From the NCBI RefSeq assembly GCF_001507335.1, contig NZ_LMAH01000002.1, positions 372,001-436,000 on the forward strand: a DNA stretch of 64,000 nucleotides, given 5' to 3'. The translations under genes were made by a program, and so were the position numbers. The notes under the pieces were generated by a model. The model was not told the origin of the DNA, ran no database searches, and saw nothing but the letters and a program-made list of their open reading frames with translations. The DNA is from Chryseobacterium sp. JAH. Lineage in GTDB: Bacteria; Bacteroidota; Bacteroidia; Flavobacteriales; Weeksellaceae. This document shows positions 58,439 to 64,000 of this stretch, piece by piece (position 1 is the stretch's first letter; the number at the start of each line of letters is the position of its first letter).

Positions 58439-60727
58439 ATGATTATGGGGAAATATAAAAATATCATCTTTTACATCAGTACAATCGCATTCTTTTCATG
58501 CCTTATGTATTGGTTTTTTATTGAAGGAAAAACATTAGAAATAGGAGAAAATATTGCGCCAAGTAAAGCTACTGGTTCTACCATGTGGGAGAATTTTACA
58601 GATTCTTTCATGACAAATCTTCATCATCCTCTAGCGCTTTTACTGGCACAGATTGTAACGATCATCCTTGTAGCAAAACTCTTTGGCTGGATTTGCGTTA
58701 AACTGAAGCAACCTTCTGTAATTGGTGAAATGATTGCCGGTATAGTGTTGGGTCCCTCACTTTTCGGACTTTATTTCCCAGAACTTTCAGCATTTATTTT
58801 TCCTAAAGAATCTCTAGGAAATTTACAGTTCCTCAGTCAGATTGGTTTAATACTTTTCATGTACATCGTTGGGATGGAATTGGATTTGAGTGTGTTGAGA
58901 AAAAAAGCACACGACGCTGTAGTCATAAGCCATGCAAGTATTATTTTCCCTTTTGCTTTAGGAGTTGGTCTTTCTTATTTTATCTATAAAGAATTTGCTC
59001 CGGAAGGTATTCAGTTCAGTTCATTTGCTTTATTCATCGCCATTGCGATGAGTATTACTGCATTTCCCGTTTTGGCGAGAATCGTTCAGGAAAGAAATCT
59101 TCATAAGACAAAAATCGGTACCGTTGTAATCACCTGCGCTGCTGCCGACGATATTACAGCGTGGTGTATTTTGGCAGCCGTAATTGCCGTTGTAAAAGCA
59201 GGATCATTTTCAGGTTCTGTATTCGTTATTTTAATGGCGATTTTATATGTTTTCATTATGATCAAAGCGGTACGGCCATTTCTGGCACGAATCGCTGAAT
59301 CCCAAAAAGGCAAAGGTTTTATCAGCAAACCACTGGTTGCGGTATTTTTTCTGATCTTAATTATTTCATCCTATGCAACAGAAGTTATCGGAATTCATGC
59401 ACTTTTCGGAGCATTTATGGCGGGTGCCATTATGCCGGAAAATGTAAAATTCAGAAATCTTTTCATTGAAAAAATTGAAGATGTGGCATTGGTTTTATTG
59501 CTTCCATTATTCTTTGTATTCACAGGATTACGTACTCAGATTGGTTTACTAAACGATCCACACCTTTGGAAAATCGGGGGATTCATTATTTTAACCGCTG
59601 TCACCGGAAAATTTGTCGGAAGCGCACTGACTTCGAAGTTCCTCAAAATGAGCTGGAAAGACAGTCTCACTATTGGCGCACTGATGAATACAAGAGGGTT
59701 AACAGAATTAATTGTATTGAACATTGGTTATGATTTAGGAGTTTTAGGTCCCGAACTATTTGCCATGCTTGTTATTATGGCGTTATTCACCACTTTCATG
59801 ACCGGTCCTTGTCTTGATCTCATCAATTATCTTTTTAAAGGAAAGAAGACGGCAATGGATGATGAAGAACAGGAAAATGATGACGCAAAATATAAGGTTT
59901 TACTTTCTTTTGAAACGGCAGAATCCGGAAGTACATTATTGAAACTGGCAGACAATTTTACGCACAAAATGAACGGAAATAAAAGCGTAACTGCTATGAA
60001 TATCGCTCCTATTGACGAATTGCATGCTTTTGATATTGAAAATTTCGAACAGGAACAGTTTAAAAAAGTTATACAAACCTCTGATGATCTTCAACTACAG
60101 GTTACCACGCTTTTTAAAGCTTCAACCGATATTGAAAGTGATTTGACCAGCATTTCAAACAAAGGAAATTACGATTTACTTTTAATCATGTTGGGTAAAT
60201 CGATGTACGAAGGCAGTTTATTGGGAAGACTATTGGGCTTCACTACAAAAATTATCAATCCTGAAAAACTACTGAATACCGTAAAAGGTAAAAGTTATAT
60301 TTTCAACAACTCACCTTTTGACGATTTTACATTGCAGATTTTAGATAAAACAAACATTCCGGTGGGGGTTTTAGTTGAAAAAGGATTTACCTCAGCCGAA
60401 AAAGTATTTATTCCGATTTTCAATTTAAGCGATTTTTATTTGCTTGAATATGCGAAAAGACTGATCAACAATAACAACTCGCAGATTATTATTCTTGATG
60501 TTGCTGGACAAATCAGAAGTAATATTGAGGTAAAAGAACTCATTAGAAGTATCGAACAGGTGGCACCCAATCATATCACTTTATATAACGAGAAAAAAAT
60601 TGAGAAAGAATTTCTGAACGGTCAGGATCTGATGCTGATCAGTAAGAAAAGCTGGGGTGAATTGATTGATTCAAAAAGCCTTTGGCTTTCAGACATTCCT
60701 TCGACATTGATTATCTCTAATCCGTAA
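58439..60727 (+). CDS. CPA2-family cation:proton antiporter with C-terminal soluble domain
   Basis: 762 residues. The membrane domain (~60-460, about 12 spans) is of the Na_H_Exchanger (CPA2/KefB-like) type: KLKQPSVIGEMIAGIVLGPSLFG, SITAFPVLARIVQERNLHKT, TCAAADDITAWCILAAV (the DD pair of the exchange site), and HALFGAFMAGAIMP. The C-terminal ~300 residues are a cytosolic universal-stress-like region starting KYKVLLSFETAES. Likely exchanges K+ or Na+ for H+, balancing pH or turgor. Predicted under LytTR control. An ATG at 58445 is an equally possible start. Confidence 0.87.
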   Translation: MIMGKYKNIIFYISTIAFFSCLMYWFFIEGKTLEIGENIAPSKATGSTMWENFTDSFMTNLHHPLALLLAQIVTIILVAKLFGWICVKLKQPSVIGEMIAGIVLGPSLFGLYFPELSAFIFPKESLGNLQFLSQIGLILFMYIVGMELDLSVLRKKAHDAVVISHASIIFPFALGVGLSYFIYKEFAPEGIQFSSFALFIAIAMSITAFPVLARIVQERNLHKTKIGTVVITCAAADDITAWCILAAVIAVVKAGSFSGSVFVILMAILYVFIMIKAVRPFLARIAESQKGKGFISKPLVAVFFLILIISSYATEVIGIHALFGAFMAGAIMPENVKFRNLFIEKIEDVALVLLLPLFFVFTGLRTQIGLLNDPHLWKIGGFIILTAVTGKFVGSALTSKFLKMSWKDSLTIGALMNTRGLTELIVLNIGYDLGVLGPELFAMLVIMALFTTFMTGPCLDLINYLFKGKKTAMDDEEQENDDAKYKVLLSFETAESGSTLLKLADNFTHKMNGNKSVTAMNIAPIDELHAFDIENFEQEQFKKVIQTSDDLQLQVTTLFKASTDIESDLTSISNKGNYDLLLIMLGKSMYEGSLLGRLLGFTTKIINPEKLLNTVKGKSYIFNNSPFDDFTLQILDKTNIPVGVLVEKGFTSAEKVFIPIFNLSDFYLLEYAKRLINNNNSQIIILDVAGQIRSNIEVKELIRSIEQVAPNHITLYNEKKIEKEFLNGQDLMLISKKSWGELIDSKSLWLSDIPSTLIISNP

Positions 60728-60780
60728 TGTTTTTAACTAATCATCAATTAGTACTTATACATTAAACGATTAAATTTTTC

Positions 60781-60810
60781 AAAGATCAAACCTAAAAGTT
60801 TGGTCTTTTT
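60781..60810 (+). terminator. Terminator after the antiporter gene
   Basis: AAAGATCAAAC (60781-60791) pairs with GTTTGGTCTTT (60798-60808), one T-G wobble, then T residues. Confidence 0.8.
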
Positions 60811-60834
60811 TATTTCCGAGAAACAAAAAATTAC

Positions 60835-60842
60835 TATCTTCG
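60835..60842 (+). promoter_or_regulatory. -7-like box (TATCTTCG) of the tyrA leader
   Basis: One mismatch to TAnnTTTG, 4 nt before the GTG at 60847, the same spacing as at 9206 and 53474. Confidence 0.45.
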
Positions 60843-60846
60843 CTTT

Positions 60847-60903
60847 GTGATTAATAAAAACAGAACATATTATTATAGAATTTTCAGCTCAGATTTGGGG
60901 TAG
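60847..60903 (+). CDS. Tyrosine leader peptide of the tyrA attenuator
   Basis: An 18-codon GTG-initiated frame ending at TAG, encoding VINKNRTYYYRIFSSDLG with three consecutive Tyr codons (60868-60876) and a Phe. It stands between a -7-like box and a terminator, directly upstream of the tyrosine-biosynthesis gene tyrA. A run of the regulated amino acid in a short leader is the classic signature of ribosome-mediated attenuation. The GTG is 4 nt from the promoter box, implying leaderless translation. No peptide or transcript evidence is available here. Confidence 0.7.
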   Translation: MINKNRTYYYRIFSSDLG

Positions 60904-60923
60904 AGATTCTTGTTATATAACAT

Positions 60924-60953
60924 AAAACCTCGTCCTCGGACGGGGTTTTTTAT
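60924..60953 (+). terminator. Attenuator terminator in the tyrA leader
   Basis: AAAACCTCGTC (60924-60934) pairs with GACGGGGTTTT (60939-60949) around CTCG, with a T run. A competing pairing is possible: TGGGGT (60896-60901, the end of the leader peptide frame) with ACCTCG (60927-60932). Confidence 0.78.
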
Positions 60954-60970
60954 TTTAAAATTGAAAGAAA

Positions 60971-61816
60971 ATGAAAATAGGTATCATTGGTGTCGGATTG
61001 ATTGGTGGCTCAATTGCATTAAAATTAAAAGAAAAAAAAGCTGTCGATTTCATTTACGGAATGGATCACAATATAGATAATCTTAAAGAAGCTTTGGCTT
61101 TAAACATTATCGACGAACAAGCTGATTTTGAATATGGAATTAAAAATTCAGATCTAATCATCATTGCAATTCCTGTAGATGCAGCTAGAAAAATCCTGCC
61201 AAAAGTTTTAGATATAATTGACTCCTCACAGACAGTAATGGATGTAGGTTCTACTAAAGCTGGAATTGTAAACGCTGTAAAAGATTATCCAAACAGATCC
61301 AGATTTGTTGCTTTTCACCCCATGTGGGGAACGGAAAATCATGGTCCGAAATCAGCCGTTGCGGAAAGTTTCGCAGGGAAAGCCGGAGTCATTTGTGATC
61401 GTGAAGATTCCTCAACAGACGCCTTGCAATTGGTTCAAAATATTGTTGAGAATTTAGACATGCATTTGATTTATATGAATGCTGAAGATCACGATCTGCA
61501 TACCGCATACATTTCTCACATATCTCACATTACCTCATATGCACTGGCCAATACGGTTTTGGAAAAAGAAAAAGAAGAAGAAACTATTTTTCAGCTGGCA
61601 AGTTCGGGTTTTTCAAGTACGGTACGTCTGGCAAAATCTCATCCGGAAATGTGGGTTCCTATTTTTAAACAAAATAAAGAGAATGTATTGGATGTTTTAA
61701 ATGAACATATTTCACAACTAAGAAAGTTCAAATCTGCCTTGGAAAAAGAGAATTTTGAGTATTTGGGCGAACTTATAGAAAATGCCAATAAAATACGGGG
61801 AATTTTAGATAAATAA
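60971..61816 (+). CDS. tyrA: Prephenate dehydrogenase
   Basis: 281 residues; oxidises prephenate to 4-hydroxyphenylpyruvate, the step towards tyrosine. NAD fold KIGIIGVGLIGGSIALKLKE at the N terminus, then IIIAIPVDAARKIL, VMDVGSTKAGIV, FVAFHPMWGTENHGP (prephenate/nucleotide contact, H-P-M-W-G-T-E) and the helical dimer domain HTAYISHISHITSYALAN. No chorismate mutase or ACT domain is fused, so feedback on the enzyme is not obvious and transcription attenuation upstream gives the regulation. A terminator follows at 61836. Confidence 0.93.
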   Translation: MKIGIIGVGLIGGSIALKLKEKKAVDFIYGMDHNIDNLKEALALNIIDEQADFEYGIKNSDLIIIAIPVDAARKILPKVLDIIDSSQTVMDVGSTKAGIVNAVKDYPNRSRFVAFHPMWGTENHGPKSAVAESFAGKAGVICDREDSSTDALQLVQNIVENLDMHLIYMNAEDHDLHTAYISHISHITSYALANTVLEKEKEEETIFQLASSGFSSTVRLAKSHPEMWVPIFKQNKENVLDVLNEHISQLRKFKSALEKENFEYLGELIENANKIRGILDK

Positions 61817-61835
61817 ATCTTATTTCAACTCAATT

Positions 61836-61860
61836 AAACTTCTTTCGGGAAGTTTTTTTT
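61836..61860 (+). terminator. Terminator after tyrA
   Basis: AAACTTC (61836-61842) pairs with GAAGTTT (61849-61855), then a T run. Confidence 0.72.
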
Positions 61861-61880
61861 ATGTCAAACCTTTCATGTAA

Positions 61881-61917
61881 TTTAACTTTATTAAAATAAA
61901 TTTTAACTTTATTAAAA
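61881..61917 (+). promoter_or_regulatory. Two 16-bp direct repeats upstream of the DUF2089 gene
   Basis: TTTAACTTTATTAAAA at 61881-61896 and 61902-61917, exact, 21-bp period. The second copy ends 7 bp before a -7-like TACTTTTA (61925-61932), so a bound protein would touch the -33 region. Candidate autoregulatory operator. Confidence 0.5.
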
Positions 61918-61947
61918 ATATTATTACTTTTACAAAAATAAAACTGA

Positions 61948-62220
61948 ATGAAGTTACCTATAATTTGTCCAAGTTGCGATCACACTCTTCAGGTCAGCCA
62001 AATGAAATGTCCTGATTGTAAAACTGAAGTCAACGGCAATTACGAGCTTCCTGTGCTTCTGAAATTAGCGCGTGACGAGCAGGATTTCATTCTCAATTTT
62101 TTTCTTTCCAGCGGGAGCATCAAAGAAATGGCCAAACAAGCCGAGCTTTCCTACCCGACAATGAGAAATAAAATGGATGATCTGATTGAAAAAATAAAAA
62201 GATTAAACGACAAATCTTAA
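61948..62220 (+). CDS. DUF2089-family zinc-ribbon/helix-turn-helix protein
   Basis: 90 residues. N-terminal zinc ribbon with two CPxC knuckles (ICPSCDHTLQ and MKCPDCKTEV), then a helical region EQDFILNFFLSSGSIKEMAK-QAELSYPTMRNKMDDL that looks like a DNA-binding HTH. Small regulator-like protein of the DUF2089 family. First gene of an operon with a PH-domain protein (6 nt downstream), a YIP1-like membrane protein and a serine hydrolase. Direct repeats in its promoter suggest autoregulation. Confidence 0.82.
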   Translation: MKLPIICPSCDHTLQVSQMKCPDCKTEVNGNYELPVLLKLARDEQDFILNFFLSSGSIKEMAKQAELSYPTMRNKMDDLIEKIKRLNDKS

Positions 62221-62226
62221 CCAGTA

Positions 62227-62631
62227 ATGAAAAATATACCTGCAAGAATTGGTTGGGAACTGATACTTCCTATTTTTCTGATTATTTTGTTACCGATGTC
62301 TTTAGAAGCTAAAAACGGAAGCTGGGAGATCATATTGGTACCATGTGCAATTTTTGCAGCGATAATCATGATGATGCTAACCATTCGATACAAGATTGAT
62401 GCAGAGTTTTTGTATGTGAAGAATTCGATTTTCGGAACCACAAAAATTGAAGTAAATGACATCTACAAAATAGAAAAAACCGGTAATATAATGTCTGCGC
62501 CGGCTCCCAGCATTATTGGTCGAGTAGAAATTTATTTCACAAACGGTAGTATCATTATTTCACCCAAAAACTTCAATGACTTCGAAAATGAATTGCTTAA
62601 ACTAAATCCCAATATTACTGTAAAAAAATAA
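62227..62631 (+). CDS. Bacterial PH-domain membrane protein
   Basis: 134 residues. Two membrane spans near the N terminus (ELILPIFLIILLPMSL and IILVPCAIFAAIIMMMLTI), then a PH-like beta domain (KIDAEFLYVKNSIFGTTKIE, IGRVEIYFTNGSIIISPKNF). Cytoplasmic domain attached to the inner membrane. Second gene of the DUF2089 operon. Role unknown. Confidence 0.75.
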   Translation: MKNIPARIGWELILPIFLIILLPMSLEAKNGSWEIILVPCAIFAAIIMMMLTIRYKIDAEFLYVKNSIFGTTKIEVNDIYKIEKTGNIMSAPAPSIIGRVEIYFTNGSIIISPKNFNDFENELLKLNPNITVKK

Positions 62632-62633
62632 AT

Positions 62634-63203
62634 ATGAACTGGAAAACTATTTTTAATCCCTTTTTAAGATTTGATGATAAGAGTTTGCTTTTTGCAGGTC
62701 TTGCTTCTGTAACAGTTGTTTTTCTGATAGCGTATTTTTTCGGCTACCAGACAGACAGTTTATTCCATTTTAGATTTATCAGTCCCGAAGACGCTTTATG
62801 GAAGATTATTTTAGAAACGTTAGCTATTTACGTTCTAAATATTGTGGTATTTTTTATTTTCGGGAAAATTATCAACAAAAGAACCAGACTCATTGATATT
62901 ATAAATCCCATTTTCATATCACAAATCACCGTTATCTTTCTTCTGCTTCTATCCGAAATTCCGCTGATTAAAAATGCGCAGAAACAAATTCTTGATTCTG
63001 TGGGAAATCAAACGTATGAAATAGAACCAATCACACTTCTAATAATCACTGTAAATTCCTTCTTTTCACTAGCAATTTCTGCTTATGGATTAGCTATCCT
63101 TTATAATGGTTTCAAAACCGCTACAAATCTCAAAAACTGGCCCCACATCGTGATCTTTGTTATATTGCTGATCACCATGATGCTAACTCTGCAACTTTTA
63201 TAA
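62634..63203 (+). CDS. YIP1-family membrane protein
   Basis: 189 residues with five membrane spans after a short N-terminal segment NWKTIFNPFLRFDD, which is the typical beginning of the bacterial Yip1 family. LAIYVLNIVVFFIFGKIINK and INPIFISQITVIFLLLLSE are conserved-looking. Starts 2 nt after the PH-domain gene and is certainly co-transcribed. Function unknown; the order with DUF2089 suggests a membrane-stress module. Confidence 0.75.
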   Translation: MNWKTIFNPFLRFDDKSLLFAGLASVTVVFLIAYFFGYQTDSLFHFRFISPEDALWKIILETLAIYVLNIVVFFIFGKIINKRTRLIDIINPIFISQITVIFLLLLSEIPLIKNAQKQILDSVGNQTYEIEPITLLIITVNSFFSLAISAYGLAILYNGFKTATNLKNWPHIVIFVILLITMMLTLQLL

Positions 63204-63211
63204 CTGACAAT

Positions 63212-64000
63212 ATGAAAAACAAAGTTTTACTTTTCCTGAGCTTATTTATTTTTAACTCAGTTTTTTCGCAGCAAATCGTTGGCTCATGGATGGGAGAACT
63301 GGAAATTCAGGGCACCAAACTACCATTAATAATAAATGTTAAACATGAAAATAATGTTTACAGTTCAACTTTAGACAGTCCGTTACAGGGTGCTGCAGGA
63401 ATTCCGATTGATAAAACAACGTTCGTGAATAATGAATTGAGTTTTGAAAATTCAGCAATGAACGCTAAATTTAAAGGAACACTGAAAGATTCTGAAATCA
63501 TTGGTACCTTCAATCAAAATGGCATGGTTTTACCTTTGACTCTAAAGCCGTTTGACAAATCAAAAAATAAAGACAAAAATCTTGAGATATTGAAACTTTC
63601 AAATCTTGCAGAAAGTTTATTAAAGATTGAAGATTTTCTTTCTTACCTAGAAAAAAATAATGCAGAAGCTGGCGAAATATCAATATTTAAAGACGGAAAA
63701 GAGATTTACAAACGAAACTTCGGTGAAAAAAATCTTCCTGATTTCAAAAGTATCAAGAAGACATTTCAGATCGGGTCTATTACCAAAACGATGACGGCAA
63801 TTATGATTTTTAATCTGATTGAGAATAAACAACTGAATATCGACGATAAACTTTCAAAATTCTTCCCGCAAATTCCTAATTCAGATCAAATTACAATTTC
63901 ACAGATGCTCAACCACAGCTCGGGACTTAGCGACTATGTTCAGGGGAAAAACGAAGTGAGATGGCTCGAAAAAAAGACAACCGATCAACAGATTATCAAG
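63212..64000 (+). CDS. Serine hydrolase, beta-lactamase/DD-peptidase family (5' part only)
   Basis: First 263 residues; continues past the right edge. Signal peptide (LLFLSLFIFNSVFSQ), then a ~110-residue N-terminal beta domain (VGSWMGELEIQGTKLPLIIN). The class C beta-lactamase-type domain begins at about 120; catalytic SxxK is in FQIGSITKTMTAIMIFNLIE. The second motif LNHSSGLSDYVQGKNE contains the SGL(S/T) YxN-like region. Secreted or periplasmic. Fourth gene of the DUF2089 operon (8 nt after the YIP1 gene). Whether it acts on peptides, esters or beta-lactams is not determinable. Confidence 0.85.
   Translation, partial: MKNKVLLFLSLFIFNSVFSQQIVGSWMGELEIQGTKLPLIINVKHENNVYSSTLDSPLQGAAGIPIDKTTFVNNELSFENSAMNAKFKGTLKDSEIIGTFNQNGMVLPLTLKPFDKSKNKDKNLEILKLSNLAESLLKIEDFLSYLEKNNAEAGEISIFKDGKEIYKRNFGEKNLPDFKSIKKTFQIGSITKTMTAIMIFNLIENKQLNIDDKLSKFFPQIPNSDQITISQMLNHSSGLSDYVQGKNEVRWLEKKTTDQQIIK

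Noticed and set aside
1..64000. CRISPR array, tRNA or rRNA genes, insertion sequences, prophage or integrase
   Set aside because: No regular spaced repeats, no tRNA-like cloverleaf with CCA region recognised, and no transposase or phage protein among the coding frames.

Overview
The window is a stretch of a low-GC chromosome from a member of the Bacteroidota, class Flavobacteriia, most probably Chryseobacterium or a close relative in Weeksellaceae. The evidence is the gene families (BT_3928 family, DUF1599, DUF5686 barrels, FadL-type porin, archaeal-type ProRS, fused alpha/beta 2-oxoacid dehydrogenase E1, zinc-less DnaG and DnaJ variants). Promoters are of the Bacteroidota type (TAnnTTTG -7 box) and Shine-Dalgarno sequences are absent. 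There is no phage, insertion sequence, CRISPR array, rRNA or tRNA gene. Nearly all of it looks like core chromosome.

Layout. 1-6.4 kb: the 5' end of a dnaE with a fused proofreading exonuclease, a 2-oxoacid dehydrogenase E1, a bestrophin channel, and an Lrp regulator divergent from a PLP sulfur-amino-acid lyase. 6.5-11 kb: a THUMP methyltransferase / membrane protein / glycosyltransferase operon, then a methyltransferase, a small membrane protein and a ZIP transporter. 11-21 kb: a FadL-type porin with a glycine-rich lipoprotein, divergent from proS; then DUF937-OmpA, an Nramp transporter with a clear operator, a Flavo-1-like RNA, and grpE-dnaJ. 21-30 kb: GH43, acyltransferase, DUF808, a frameshifted gene, an esterase lipoprotein, DedA, prfB, and an odd AAA ATPase. 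30-41 kb: an ABC exporter, msrA, alaS, a fold-back repeat, a PhoX-like lipoprotein and a cytochrome c peroxidase. 41-54 kb: two tandem DUF5686 barrels, folP, DUF1599, BT_3928, tpiA, clpP and dnaG. 54-64 kb: tsaE, alanine dehydrogenase with a LytS/LytTR two-component pair, a CPA2 antiporter, tyrA, a DUF2089 operon, and the start of a serine hydrolase.

The most interesting material is regulatory. (i) tyrA (60971) is preceded by what looks like a complete tyrosine attenuator: a short GTG-initiated leader peptide with three consecutive Tyr codons, a factor-independent terminator, and a possible competing pairing. (ii) Downstream of the LytTR response regulator, the next two genes each carry a pair of TTTCATTACATT-like repeats with exactly 21-bp period, the spacing expected of LytTR sites, so a local regulon is predicted. 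(iii) Several genes have a -7 box ending 3-6 nt before the start codon, implying leaderless or nearly leaderless mRNAs. (iv) Operator-like palindromes stand before the E1 gene, the Nramp gene and between lrp and the lyase. (v) Several core proteins have lost family-defining residues: DnaG zinc ligands, one DnaJ zinc centre, PHP metal ligands in DnaE, and Walker A/B residues in an AAA ATPase.

All calls rest on reading the sequence and on family knowledge from memory. No database search was run, and start codons were adjusted where promoter position or family length argued for it.
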